In this document: positions 1-8,453 of the stretch, in pieces
How positions within the stretch are numbered: the stretch's first letter is position 1
How the letters are laid out: the number at the start of each line of letters is the position of its first letter
Assembly (NCBI RefSeq): GCF_000484695.1
Contig: NZ_AXVR01000027.1
Span: forward strand, 1 to 61,790
DNA: 61,790 bases
Reading direction: 5' to 3'
Source of the DNA: Salinispora cortesiana
GTDB lineage: Bacteria > Actinomycetota > Actinomycetes > Mycobacteriales > Micromonosporaceae
Notes under the pieces: generated by a model
The model's database searches: none
Told to the model about the DNA's origin: nothing
Seen by the model: the letters and a program-made list of their open reading frames with translations, nothing else
Made by a program: the position numbers and the translations under genes

Positions 1-143
1 TATCCCAAAGCCTGGGGCAGGTTACTCACGTGTTACTCACCCGTTCGCCGCTCGAGTACCCCGAAGGGCCTTTCCGCTCGACTTGCATGTGTTAAGCACG
101 CCGCCAGCGTTCGTCCTGAGCCAGGATCAAACTCTCCAACAAA
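1..143 (-). rRNA. rrs: 16S ribosomal RNA, 5' end (partial)
   Basis: Read on the minus strand, the sequence begins with the universal 16S 5' region: the 27F primer site AGAGTTTGATCCTGGCTCAG (complement of 116-135), followed by the conserved stretch ending in ACATGCAAGTCGA. Only about 140 bases of the gene lie here; it continues off the left edge. The mature 5' end is placed at about 140-143 by comparison with other 16S genes, so it is uncertain by a few bases. Confidence 0.97.
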
Positions 144-330
144 AACTTGAAGAAAATCCCAGCAACAAACCAAAATTTGCTGCCAAATTCAAGCCCAAGC
201 CAACCCACCAAACAGCAGGCCAACCCAGACCAAAACGGCACTGGCTTTCCAAACACCCTGTTGAGTTCTCAAAGAACAACCACACACCATCAGAACCCCA
301 CACCAGGGCCCCTCCAGAGGCAACCGCTCT
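144..330 (-). other. 16S rRNA leader (precursor) region
   Basis: This is the transcribed spacer between the promoter candidates and the mature 16S end. It has unusually low GC for the window and contains, on the minus strand, the motif TTCTTTGAGAACTCAACAG (complement of 258-276), typical of actinobacterial rRNA leaders and part of the processing and antitermination region. The short open frames in it have no coding character. Confidence 0.8.
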
Positions 331-360
331 AAACTACCCGGACTATTCCGTGATCGTCAA
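331..360 (-). promoter_or_regulatory. rRNA operon promoter, proximal
   Basis: On the minus strand there is a -35 TTGACG (355-360) and a -10 TAGTTT (331-336) separated by 18 bases, facing the 16S gene. It lies about 190 bases upstream of the mature 16S end, a usual distance for an actinobacterial rRNA promoter. Confidence 0.6.
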
Positions 361-500
361 CCTGAACATTCAGGCGACAAACCCGTCTTAGCCGGCCCAC
401 AATCACGCACGCCAGCTCGGCGGTCGCTACTGTTGTGAGAATCGACAGACCGGCCGACATCCGCTTCGCGGCTATCCGCCCGGCTCCTGCCGGCTTCAGT

Positions 501-529
501 ACTCTACCCGGTCGGCTTCGTGATTGCAA
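501..529 (-). promoter_or_regulatory. rRNA operon promoter, distal
   Basis: On the minus strand, a -35 TTGCAA (524-529) is followed after exactly 17 bases by the -10 TAGAGT (501-506). It points towards the 16S gene and would act as an upstream rrn promoter. Tandem promoters are normal for actinobacterial rRNA operons. The rest of 361-776 shows no gene. Confidence 0.55.
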
Positions 530-776
530 CTCCGTCTCCGGAAGTGCCTCACACCGCCCGCGCCCCAGCCCCGCTCGGCGGTATCGCCACGGTCCTGGTG
601 CCCGCTCTCTGCCGGTTTGCCCGGCTTCCCGCGTGCAAAGAGAAAGTTACGCGGTCGTCCCGCAGAAGGCAAATCAAGATCCATCACTGGCGCCACCAGG
701 CGGGGCAACCTCCGGCAGCCACCCACTCAACCGCGTGCGGAAGACCGGAACCGCTCATCCGTGGGAGAGTGTCTGC

Positions 777-998
777 ATGGCCCAGCTGACAGCGACCCCG
801 GTGCTGGCCAAGGACACGCTACTCGGACTACTCCTGCCGTTCTGGCAACTCGTCATCGGCGCCGTCGTTCTCGTCGTCCTGATCCTGTCGATCGGCCGGC
901 TGGCTCGTCGGGGACCGTCCCGAATGACGACGGCGCTCCTGGTCACGGCCGCCGCCATCGTCGGCCTCGCAACCATCGGTGTGCTGCTTCAGGGCTGA
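777..998 (+). CDS. Small membrane protein of unknown function (73 aa)
   Basis: The ATG at 777 follows a purine-rich GGGAGAG at 763-769, a reasonable ribosome binding site. The product has a short polar N-terminus, a hydrophobic segment at about residues 20-40, a basic loop with several Arg (RLARRGPSR), and a second hydrophobic segment at about 50-70. It should therefore be a two-span hairpin in the cytoplasmic membrane with both ends probably on the same side. I recognise no family. It stands alone between the divergent rRNA operon and a convergent amidase gene. An in-frame extension upstream is open but lacks coding character. Confidence 0.6.
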   Translation: MAQLTATPVLAKDTLLGLLLPFWQLVIGAVVLVVLILSIGRLARRGPSRMTTALLVTAAAIVGLATIGVLLQG

Positions 999-1097
999 GG
1001 ACGCCCCGCAACGGACGGTGGCCGCGACGACGAGCCGTTCACCGCCTACAGATGCAGATCCGCCGGCAACACCGCCGCTCAGCGCACTCGGTCGGGC

Positions 1098-1904
1098 TCA
1101 GGAAAGCTGGAGACGACGGTTGGCCAGGCTCGGCAATTCGGCCCGAACCGTCCGTAGCCGTTCCAGGTCGAGGTCGACAATCGCGAGCCCGGAGCCATCC
1201 GGTACCTGGGCGAGCACCGTCCCCCAGGGATCTATCACCATGCTGCGCCCGAAGCAGGTACGGCTCGGCTCGTGATCCCCCGTCTGGGCGGCAGCCGCAA
1301 CGAAGCACTGGTTCTCGATCGCCCGGGCACGCAACAGCACCTCCCAGTGGTCCCGCCCCGTGTGCAGCATGAAAGCTGCCGGGACAAGGAGTAGGTCTGC
1401 CTCGCCGTCCGTGACGAGCTGGCGATAGAGCTCGGGGAAGCGAAGGTCGTAGCAGATCGACAGCCCGACCCGAATGCCCTCCACGTCAACCACGACCGGC
1501 TGCGAGCCAGCGGCGACCGTGGCTGACTCCAGATACGACACCCGGCCGGGGATCTCCACGTCGTACAGGTGGATCTTGCGGTAGGTGGCCGCGAGCGCCC
1601 CGGAATGATCGAACACCAGGCAGGTGTTGTACGAATGCTCCGGATCCGGGCCCCGCTCGTGAATCGAGCCGACGACAACCCAGAGGCCGAGCCGCTGCGC
1701 GGCGTCGGCGAAGAACCGCCCGACCTCCCCGTCCACCGGCTCCGCGACCGGCTGCCCGGCAACCGGACCGAGATAGTCGACGTACTCGGGGAGGATCGCG
1801 AGATCAGCACCACCGGCTGCCGCCCGCTCAAGCAGGGCCTCGGCGGCTGCCAGATTCGTCTCTCGGTCATCTCGAGCGTTCAACTGGCAGACCGCGACTC
1901 GCAT
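1098..1904 (-). CDS. Carbon-nitrogen hydrolase (nitrilase superfamily, Nit/omega-amidase type)
   Basis: This 268-residue cytoplasmic enzyme has the full Glu-Lys-Cys triad of the nitrilase superfamily: Glu40 in AILPEY, Lys110 in YRKIHLYD and Cys151 in SICYDLRFPE. The length and the CYDLRFPELYR motif fit the Nit1/NIT2 branch, which hydrolyses deaminated glutathione or omega-amides. The exact substrate cannot be read from sequence. The start at 1904 has no Shine-Dalgarno sequence. Instead TAACCT (1911-1916, minus strand) lies six bases ahead of the ATG, a -10-like element that suggests a leaderless transcript. Confidence 0.9.
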   Translation of the reverse strand: MRVAVCQLNARDDRETNLAAAEALLERAAAGGADLAILPEYVDYLGPVAGQPVAEPVDGEVGRFFADAAQRLGLWVVVGSIHERGPDPEHSYNTCLVFDHSGALAATYRKIHLYDVEIPGRVSYLESATVAAGSQPVVVDVEGIRVGLSICYDLRFPELYRQLVTDGEADLLLVPAAFMLHTGRDHWEVLLRARAIENQCFVAAAAQTGDHEPSRTCFGRSMVIDPWGTVLAQVPDGSGLAIVDLDLERLRTVRAELPSLANRRLQLS

Positions 1905-2032
1905 GGACCCAGGTTACGGGCAGCGGGGTCAGCGGAACAGAAGCAGGACCACGGGCACGTCAGAATGGGCAACAGCAGAGCGCCTTGGGGCATCGAGGGC
2001 GTGGGTAGCTCCCCAGGGGCGAGTCAGCCCGA

Positions 2033-3322
2033 TCAGGCGGACTTCTCCTCGCGCTCCCGCCGCGTCCGGCGGCTGGTGAACTCACGCGGAACGATCGTCG
2101 GGTTGACGTTCTCCAGCACCACTTCACGATTGATCAAAACGCGGGCCGCGTCGGGGTTACTGGGCACCTCGTACATCACGGAGAGCAGAACCTCCTCCAT
2201 GATCGCGCGGAGGCCGCGGGCGCCGGTGCCACGGAGCATCGCCTGGTCGGCGATCGCCTCCAGGGCCGACTGCTCGAACTCCAGCTCGACGCCGTCCAAC
2301 TCGAAGAGGCGCTGGTACTGCCGGACGAGCGCATTACGCGGCTCGGTGAGGATCTGCACCAGGGCCTCACGGTCGAGGCTGCGAACGTTGGTGATCACCG
2401 GGAGCCGACCGATGAACTCGGGGATCAGGCCGAACTTCAGCATGTCCTCCGGCATCACCTGGCTGAAGGTGTCATCGGTCGAACGCTCCGAGACCGCCCG
2501 CAGCCGGGCACCGAAACCCGTGCCACCGTGACCCGTACGCGCCTCAATGATCTGGTCGAGGCCCGCGAAGGCACCGCCGCAGATGAAGAGCACGTTGGTG
2601 GTGTCGATCTGGATGAACTCCTGATGCGGATGCTTGCGGCCGCCCTGGGGCGGAACGTTCGCGACCGTCCCCTCCAGCATCTTGAGCAGCGCCTGCTGCA
2701 CACCCTCACCGGACACGTCGCGAGTAATCGACGGATTCTCTGACTTGCGCGCGATCTTGTCGACCTCGTCGATATAGATGATCCCGGTCTCGGCGCGCTT
2801 GATGTCGTAGTCAGCGGCCTGGATCAGCTTCAGGAGGATGTTCTCGACGTCCTCCCCGACGTATCCGGCCTCGGTCAGGGCTGTAGCGTCCGCGATGGCG
2901 AACGGCACGTTGAGCATCCGGGCCAGGGTCTGCGCCAGGTGGGTCTTGCCGCACCCGGTGGGGCCAAGCAGCAGAATGTTGGACTTGGCCAACTCGACGC
3001 TGTCCGCGCTGGGCGCGCCGGCCGCCTCGGCCTGAATTCGCTTGTAGTGGTTGTAGACCGCGACGGCGAGAGCCTTCTTGGCCTGAGCCTGACCCACGAC
3101 GTAATTATCGAGGAACTGACAGATCTCCATCGGCTTGGGAAGCTCTTCCCACTTCACTTCGCCCGACTCGGCCAGCTCTTCCTCGATGATCTCGTTACAG
3201 AGATCGATACACTCGTCGCAGATGTAGACGCCAGGACCAGCGATAAGCTTCTTGACCTGCTTCTGCGATTTCCCACAGAAGGAGCACTTCAGTAGGTCGC
3301 CGCCGTCACCGATCCGTGCCAC
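2033..3322 (-). CDS. clpX: ATP-dependent Clp protease ATP-binding subunit ClpX
   Basis: This 429-residue AAA+ unfoldase selects proteins, unfolds them and feeds them into the ClpP chamber. The N-terminal zinc-binding domain has Cys13, Cys16, Cys35 and Cys38. The AAA+ module has Walker A GPTGCGKT at 120-127, the pore loop GYVG at 153-156 and Walker B with the DE pair at 185-186, followed by a full C-terminal subdomain. The GTG start at 3322 follows AGGGAG at a normal distance. clpP2 and clpP1 lie just upstream on the same strand, but a strong hairpin and about 200 bases separate them, so clpX probably has its own promoter. Confidence 0.98.
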   Translation of the reverse strand: MARIGDGGDLLKCSFCGKSQKQVKKLIAGPGVYICDECIDLCNEIIEEELAESGEVKWEELPKPMEICQFLDNYVVGQAQAKKALAVAVYNHYKRIQAEAAGAPSADSVELAKSNILLLGPTGCGKTHLAQTLARMLNVPFAIADATALTEAGYVGEDVENILLKLIQAADYDIKRAETGIIYIDEVDKIARKSENPSITRDVSGEGVQQALLKMLEGTVANVPPQGGRKHPHQEFIQIDTTNVLFICGGAFAGLDQIIEARTGHGGTGFGARLRAVSERSTDDTFSQVMPEDMLKFGLIPEFIGRLPVITNVRSLDREALVQILTEPRNALVRQYQRLFELDGVELEFEQSALEAIADQAMLRGTGARGLRAIMEEVLLSVMYEVPSNPDAARVLINREVVLENVNPTIVPREFTSRRTRREREEKSA

Positions 3323-3477
3323 CTACAGTCTCCCTGCGCTCGTCGGCCAGCGATCCGGCCATGGCCCCCGGACACCGCGCGCCGCCCATCTCAGCTACCC
3401 ACCGGCTCGACCGGCGAAGCGGTACAGACCCGACGTTACCCGCTGACGCGAGTTTCTCCGACCCCTAAAACGGGTGT

Positions 3478-3517
3478 GTCAGAGGTCGGTCGAGGCTCCC
3501 CTCGGCCGACCTCTGAC
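3478..3517 (-). terminator. Hairpin terminator after clpP2
   Basis: GTCAGAGGTCGG (3478-3489) pairs perfectly with CCGACCTCTGAC (3506-3517), and an inner CGAGG/CCTCG pairing extends the stem. It begins 11 bases past the clpP2 stop on the minus strand. There is no T tract, as is common for actinobacterial terminators. Confidence 0.75.
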
Positions 3518-3527
3518 CTGATCCGGC

Positions 3528-4190
3528 TCAGTTGGCGGCGTTGGCGGCCAGCAAGCCCTTCTTACGGCTGGTGAGGATAGTGTCGACCAACCCGTACTCG
3601 CGGGACTCCTCGGCCGTCATAATCTTGTCCCGGTCGATATCCTTACGGACCTTCTCCACCGGCTGGTTGCAGTGCCGCGAGAGCATCTCTTCCAGCTGGG
3701 TACGCATCCGCAGAATCTCCCGGGCCTGGATCTCGATATCCGAGCCCTGCCCGTAGCCCCCCTCCGTGGCAGGCTGGTGGATGATGATCCGCGAATTCGG
3801 CAGCGCCATCCGCTTACCGGGCGTGCCGGCCGAGAGCAGCACCGCCGCTGCACTGGCCGCCTGCCCCAGGCAGACCGTCTGAATATCCGGCCGGACGTAC
3901 TGCATGGTGTCGTAGATCGCCGTCATGGCCGTGAACGAGCCACCCGGCGAGTTGATGTACATGATGATGTCGCGGTCCGGGTCCGTGCCCTCCAGCGTGA
4001 GCAGCTGGGCCATCACATCGTTGGCCGACGCGTCATCCACCTGGACCCCGAGGAAGATGATCCGATCCTCGAAGAGCTTGTTGTACGGGTTGGACTCCTT
4101 CACCCCGTACGACGTGCGCTCGACGAATGACGGCAGGACATAGCGGTTGTGTGCGGCCGCGAACTGCGGCGGCAGGCTCAGGTCGGTCAT
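3528..4190 (-). CDS. clpP2: ATP-dependent Clp protease proteolytic subunit 2
   Basis: This 220-residue serine peptidase is one of two ClpP subunits that in actinobacteria form a mixed ClpP1P2 chamber. Its triad is Ser113 (GQAASAAAV), His138 (IIIHQP) and Asp188 (DRDK). The ATG at 4190 is chosen because GAGGAGC stands at the right distance upstream; the open frame runs further back but would enter clpP1. The gap to clpP1 is 14 bases, so the two are co-transcribed. The product acts in the cytoplasm with ClpX or ClpC. ClpP1P2 is essential in several actinobacteria (family knowledge). Confidence 0.97.
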   Translation of the reverse strand: MTDLSLPPQFAAAHNRYVLPSFVERTSYGVKESNPYNKLFEDRIIFLGVQVDDASANDVMAQLLTLEGTDPDRDIIMYINSPGGSFTAMTAIYDTMQYVRPDIQTVCLGQAASAAAVLLSAGTPGKRMALPNSRIIIHQPATEGGYGQGSDIEIQAREILRMRTQLEEMLSRHCNQPVEKVRKDIDRDKIMTAEESREYGLVDTILTSRKKGLLAANAAN

Positions 4191-4204
4191 CGTCAGCTCC
4201 TCGC

Positions 4205-4846
4205 TCAGCTCAGGGTCCCGGCGCCTTCCGGAACCTGAGCGGCCCCGGTGATCACCTTGTCGATGAAGCCGTACTCCATGGCCTCCTGGGCGGTGAACCA
4301 ACGGTCACGGTCCGAGTCCGCCTCGATCTGCGCCTGGCTCTGGCCGGTGTGGAAGGCGACCCGCTCCTGGAACATCCGCTTGGTGTAGAGCATCTGCTCC
4401 GCCTGGATAGCGATGTCCGAGGCGGTGCCGCCCATGCCACCCGACGGCTGGTGCATCATGATCCGGGCGTGCGGCAGGGCGTACCGCTTGCCCTTGGTGC
4501 CCGCGCAGAGCAGCAGCTGACCCATTGAGGCCGCCATACCCATCGCCACGGTGGACACGTCGTTGTCGATGAACTGCATCGTGTCGTAGATCGCCATGCC
4601 CGAGTAGACCGAGCCGCCCGGCGAGTTGATCCAGAGGTTGATGTCGCGGTCCGGGTCCTCCGCGGCGAGCAGCAGCAGCTGCGCGCAGATGCGGTTGGCG
4701 ACCTGGTCGGTCACCTCGCTGCCCAGAAAGATGATTCGTTCCTTGAGCAACCGGTTGTAGACCGAGTCGTCGAGGTTGCCAATGTTGTCGCCACCGCGGG
4801 CGTCGATCGCCCGGGGCGGCGTCGGCGGGATGTGCATGTCGGTCAT
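4205..4846 (-). CDS. clpP1: ATP-dependent Clp protease proteolytic subunit 1
   Basis: This 213-residue ClpP subunit has catalytic Ser107 (GMAASMG), His132 (MMHQPSGG) and Asp181 (DRDRW). The sequence around the active site is closer to canonical bacterial ClpP than that of its neighbour clpP2. A Shine-Dalgarno AAGGG precedes the ATG at 4846. It is the first gene of the clpP1-clpP2 pair, downstream of tig on the same strand with a gap of about 170 bases that could carry a promoter. Confidence 0.97.
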   Translation of the reverse strand: MTDMHIPPTPPRAIDARGGDNIGNLDDSVYNRLLKERIIFLGSEVTDQVANRICAQLLLLAAEDPDRDINLWINSPGGSVYSGMAIYDTMQFIDNDVSTVAMGMAASMGQLLLCAGTKGKRYALPHARIMMHQPSGGMGGTASDIAIQAEQMLYTKRMFQERVAFHTGQSQAQIEADSDRDRWFTAQEAMEYGFIDKVITGAAQVPEGAGTLS

Positions 4847-5017
4847 GGCAGCCCTTCGCTCTCCGTACCGTCCTACCCGACACTAACGGCTCGACCGAAT
4901 GGCAGAACCCCGGTCGGGACACTGTTCGCTCTCAGCGCAGCCCCGGTCGGGCGTACCCGAAAACGGGTTTCGGCCGTCGCCCCCGCCAACGGCAGGGACG
5001 GCGGCCGAAACCTACGA

Positions 5018-6364
5018 TCATTCCGCGTGGGCGTGCGCGGCCTCGTTCTCGGCGCGCAGGGCGTCGAGGCTGACCGCCTCGCCGGCAGCATCCTTGATCG
5101 TGATGCGATCCATGATCGAGGCCAGGGCCTTGCCCCGCCGGACATCACCGTAGACCGCGCCGGCGGCACCAGAGCGGACCAGCTGGTCGTAGAACTGCTG
5201 CGGGGCCACCCCGGCGCGCTGCGCCCGGTGCACGATCTCGTGGCCGAACTCGTCGTCGGAGACCTGAATCTCCTCTGCGTCGGCGACGGTGTCCAGCAGA
5301 AGCTGGATCTTCACGCCCTGGGTGGCCGCCTCGGTCAGCTCGGTGTTGATCTGCTCCTCGGTCTTCTCCTCGGACGCGAGGTACTCCTCCATCGAGGCGC
5401 CGATCCGCTCGAGCTGATCCACCATCGCCGCCTTGCGGCTCTCGACCTCCTCGCGGACAACGCCCTCCGGCGCCGGCACCTCGGCCGTCTCGACAATCTG
5501 CTCGAGGGCCTTGTCCCGGGCGGCGTAGATCTGCTCGACCTGCTTGCTCCGGGTCACCCGCTCGCGTACGTCGTCGCGAAGCTCCGCGATGGTGTCGAAC
5601 TCGCTCGCCAGCTCGGCGAACTCGTCGTCCAGCTCCGGCAGCTCCTTCTCCTTGACCGTACGGACGGTCACCGAGACCTCGGCGTCGCGGCCGGCGTAGT
5701 CCCCGCCGACAAGCTGCGTGGTGAAGGTGGTGCTCGCGTCGGCGGCCAGGCCGACGACGGCCTCGTCCAGGCCCGGCAGGAGCTGCTTGCTGCCGACCTC
5801 GTGCGAGAGGTTGGTCGCCGAGCCGCCCGGGACCTCCTCGCCGTCAACGGTCGCGTTCAGGTCGATCTGCACGAAGTCACCCTCGGCGGCAGCCCGCTCG
5901 ACGGTCTTCAGCGTCGCGAACCGCTCCCGCAGGCTCTGCACCTGCTCATCGATCTCGCTGTCATCGATCTTCAGCTCATCAACGGTCACCTCGACCGTCG
6001 ACAGGTCGGGGAGGTTGAGCTCCGGCCGGATGTCCACCTCGGCGGTGAAGTTGAGCGAGTCGCCGTCCGCGAACTCGGTGATCTCGACCTCGGGACGGCC
6101 AAGCGTCTTCAGGTCGTGCTCACGCACCGCCGAGAGGATGTTCTGCGGGATGGCCTCCTGGACCGCCTCGTTGAGCACGGTGCCCCGGCCGACCCGCTGA
6201 TCGATCACGGCGGCCGGAACCTTCCCCCGACGGAAGCCGGGAACCTGGACCTGCTGGCCGATCTCCCGGTACGCCTTCTTGAGGCTCGGCTCGAGCTCGA
6301 CGAACGGCACCTCGATGGCGAGCCGCACGCGCGTCGGGCTCAGAGTCTCGACGGTGCTCTTCAC
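5018..6364 (-). CDS. tig: Trigger factor, ribosome-associated chaperone and peptidyl-prolyl isomerase
   Basis: This 448-residue protein has the three trigger-factor parts. The N-terminal ribosome-binding domain contains the signature GFRRGKVP near residues 45-52. A central FKBP-like domain includes GDFVQIDL, and a long helical C-terminal chaperone arm is rich in Glu and Lys and ends in a His/Ala-rich tail. It shields nascent chains at the exit tunnel. The GTG at 6364 is chosen because AAGGAG lies just upstream and the protein then starts KSTVETLSPTRVRL, typical for the family. Tig followed by clpP1, clpP2 and clpX is a common bacterial arrangement. Confidence 0.97.
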   Translation of the reverse strand: MKSTVETLSPTRVRLAIEVPFVELEPSLKKAYREIGQQVQVPGFRRGKVPAAVIDQRVGRGTVLNEAVQEAIPQNILSAVREHDLKTLGRPEVEITEFADGDSLNFTAEVDIRPELNLPDLSTVEVTVDELKIDDSEIDEQVQSLRERFATLKTVERAAAEGDFVQIDLNATVDGEEVPGGSATNLSHEVGSKQLLPGLDEAVVGLAADASTTFTTQLVGGDYAGRDAEVSVTVRTVKEKELPELDDEFAELASEFDTIAELRDDVRERVTRSKQVEQIYAARDKALEQIVETAEVPAPEGVVREEVESRKAAMVDQLERIGASMEEYLASEEKTEEQINTELTEAATQGVKIQLLLDTVADAEEIQVSDDEFGHEIVHRAQRAGVAPQQFYDQLVRSGAAGAVYGDVRRGKALASIMDRITIKDAAGEAVSLDALRAENEAAHAHAE

Positions 6365-6507
6365 AGGCGTACTCCTTGACGGATCTTGGTGGTCTGGGCG
6401 CTGTCTACAGCCCATCGAGTGTAGGCGAGCCGGTACGGCCTGCAGGCAGGGCCCGGGAACCACACGTAGAACGGCGGCGCCCGGGTCAACCCGGCCGCGA
6501 TCGACAG

Positions 6508-6581
6508 TCGGGGTGGCGGGATTTGAACCCACGGCCCCTCGCTCCCAAAGCGAGTGCGCTACCAAGCTGCGCCACACCCCG
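6508..6581 (-). tRNA. tRNA-Pro (anticodon UGG)
   Basis: A complete cloverleaf reads on the minus strand. The acceptor stem CGGGGTG (6575-6581) pairs with CACCCCG (6509-6515), with discriminator A at 6508. The anticodon stem CTCGC/GCGAG encloses loop TTTGGGA with anticodon TGG at 6545-6547. The T-loop is GGTTCAAATCC. CCA is not encoded. It lies directly upstream of tig, transcribed in the same direction. Confidence 0.97.
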
Positions 6582-6862
6582 TGGCGGGAAGCAGTCTATG
6601 CCGTCCACACCCACGCACAGTTCCCCGGGGCCATATCTGACCGCGTGTCCCGCCGTCGAGTCGACCGGCGGAGCCCACCGACCGGCTCGGGATAGCCGCC
6701 GTGGCGATCCGCCGAGTCGCGCCACACCGCCCGGGAGCAGCGCTGCTCCGAGCACGCCCTCGCCCGCGCCCGAGGTCCGTTCCCGACCACAGCCCTGGGC
6801 GGGCTGCGCGGAGATCGGCGGCATTGGGTACGCTGTCGGCGCGCCTCCACACGGGGGCCGTC

Positions 6863-6936
6863 GCGGGCGTAGCTCAATGGCAGAGCTTCAGTCTTCCAAA
6901 CTGACGGTGCGGGTTCGATTCCCGTCGCCCGCTCCA
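6863..6936 (+). tRNA. tRNA-Gly (anticodon UCC)
   Basis: The acceptor stem GCGGGCG (6863-6869) pairs with CGCCCGC (6926-6932), followed by discriminator T and an encoded CCA (6934-6936). The anticodon loop CTTCCAA gives TCC. The D-arm and T-arm (GGTTCGATTCC) are normal. It marks the left edge of a gene-poor, decayed strip. Confidence 0.97.
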
Positions 6937-7260
6937 CCGCTTCCGGCCCAGGTCAACGGCGTCATCGCCGAACCTTGGCCGTTCTCGTTCTAGCCCGTCG
7001 CCGTGCTCCCACAGCTGGCCTCGGCATCAGGGCCACTACCGTCCATCGCGGTCGAGAGGGCTTGCGCCGCGAGTCGGCAGTCGTGACAACGACAGTAACC
7101 GGCCCGGACGAAGGTGCCCATCGGCAGCCGGGCATGGCCAAACGGCCGACGTCACGAACGCGGATAGACGATGCCGGACGACTTACCACTGCCGAATCAC
7201 TCTCAAGAGAATCAAGGGTGAGCGCTGAGCACAGCCCCTCCGGTAGGTATCAATCTGCCG
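6937..7260. other. Gene-free stretch after tRNA-Gly
   Basis: I see no gene, terminator-like hairpin or repeat in this stretch. No copy of the tRNA-Gly 3' end was noticed downstream, so there is no sign of an intact attachment-site pair. Confidence 0.5.
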
Positions 7261-7569
7261 TCATGGGGTGGGATCGGTTAGCCAGTTCGTCAACCGCACA
7301 AGCTGATCACGCAGTTCAAAAGGCCCACTGACCTGGACATGGTCAACACGGCTATCTCCGCGCATCAGCCTTACGTATCCGGTCGGCCAGATTTCGGCCA
7401 CGCCGGACGTCTCACCCAGCCGGAGCGTCACGCTCGCCAGAGGATCCACCGGGGTCAGCAGATCGTCCTGATCTGCGCCCCACGCCTGTTGCTCGACTCC
7501 GCGCAAGTCCCAGCCTCGCTTGAGGGATCTACACACATCGACAATGGCAGGCAGGTCGAGAGGGTCCAT
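7261..7569 (-). CDS. Hypothetical protein (102 aa)
   Basis: I do not recognise this protein. It is soluble, acidic and Leu-rich, with Trp residues at WDLRG, EIWPTGYVRL and a C-terminal TNWLTDP. The ATG at 7569 is chosen because TACGGT (7576-7581, minus strand) lies six bases upstream, a -10-like leaderless pattern seen at other genes here, and because codon use becomes convincing only from this point. The open frame continues upstream into an unrelated PIN-domain remnant. It might be an orphan immunity-like or accessory protein, but nothing in the sequence proves this. Confidence 0.5.
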   Translation of the reverse strand: MDPLDLPAIVDVCRSLKRGWDLRGVEQQAWGADQDDLLTPVDPLASVTLRLGETSGVAEIWPTGYVRLMRGDSRVDHVQVSGPFELRDQLVRLTNWLTDPTP

Positions 7570-7789
7570 GCTTGCACCGTACGGCGAGCGTCCGCGCGAG
7601 CCTGAGACGTCTGACGAGCGGTCCGTGACGATCGCGGGGGGGGGTCGGGGGGCGGGCGCCGTCGAGGTCGGGGCGATCGGCTGCCGCGCCGCAGTTTGCC
7701 ACCGGGTATGTGGGTCCGACCGGCTGCTGACCACCAGCATCAGTCGTCGCCGTTCGAGCGCGGCCGGCCGGAGCGGTGAAGCTACGAGA

Positions 7790-7925
7790 CGTCGAACAGG
7801 CGCAACATCGTACTCGGCGAAGTCGGCGTAGTCCTTGCCGTTGAAGGTCGCCAGCGGCAGCCGGTCGACCAGGCAGCAGGCCGCGATCCAGGAGTCGTTC
7901 GTCGGACGGTCCACTTGGTCAACCC
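7790..7925 (-). pseudogene. PIN-domain (VapC-type) toxin, C-terminal fragment
   Basis: The minus-strand translation contains RPTNDSWIAACCLVDRLP followed by LATFNGKDYADFAEYD, the typical last third of a VapC PIN-domain ribonuclease. It carries the acidic D of the NDSWIAA helix and the NxKDFxDF motif. The N-terminal catalytic half (the first conserved Asp and the central Glu region) is absent; the frame upstream is nonsense-like and no VapB antitoxin is visible. I call it a remnant of a toxin-antitoxin pair. Confidence 0.65.
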
Positions 7926-8041
7926 TGCGAGCGTGACGAACGTCACGCTCAGGTAGTTCGGGCCTACCAATCGCCGGGATGGCCGCTGGCGCGTTCCCGT
8001 ACCCCGCCGGCGCTACCTCCCAAGAAGTCAAGAGGTAGGAA

Positions 8042-8401
8042 GCGCTGTGGTTCGCGCTGGCGGTGTGGGCGACGGCCATGCCACTCGCCGTCGCCCACAC
8101 CGCCGGCGCGCCGTCGTGGATTGCCGGGCTCGGTTGGGGACTGCTCGCCGTCCTGTTCGGCTCCCTCGTGCCGTACGGCATCATCTATTTCGGGGTGCGC
8201 CGCGGCACACTCACCGATCACCACATCGGCGTACGCGAGCAGCGCCACAAGCCACTGGGCTATGGGCTGCTCTCGGTACTCACCGTGTCGCGGGTCCGGC
8301 TCCGCGACCACACCACCAGCCAGGTCGTCGCCGGAGCCGTCGTGGGTGCACTGGTCGCGGTCCCCACGTCCTCGTGCCCTCGTAATCCGGCCCGGACGTA
8401 A
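8042..8401 (+). pseudogene. PAP2-family phosphatase remnant with internal deletion
   Basis: From 8042 the frame reads as a membrane segment ALWFALAVWATAMPLAVAHT, a second hydrophobic stretch, and RRGTLTDHHIGVREQR, a signature of actinobacterial PAP2 phosphatases. It then jumps after GYGLLSVL straight to SRVRLRDHTTSQVVAGA, the third PAP2 motif (SRx5H). The central membrane spans and the middle PSGH-like motif are missing, and no proper start is present. Both sides of the deletion stay in frame. The product would not be catalytic. It is probably a decayed relic beside the PIN fragment. Confidence 0.65.
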
Positions 8402-8453
8402 TTCAGCCGGGCCGGACTACAGTGCGACCTCGAACGAGGGGCGAACCGGCCGG

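Noticed and set aside
7790..7925. Functional VapC toxin
   Set aside because: The N-terminal half with catalytic acidic residues is missing and no antitoxin gene is adjacent.
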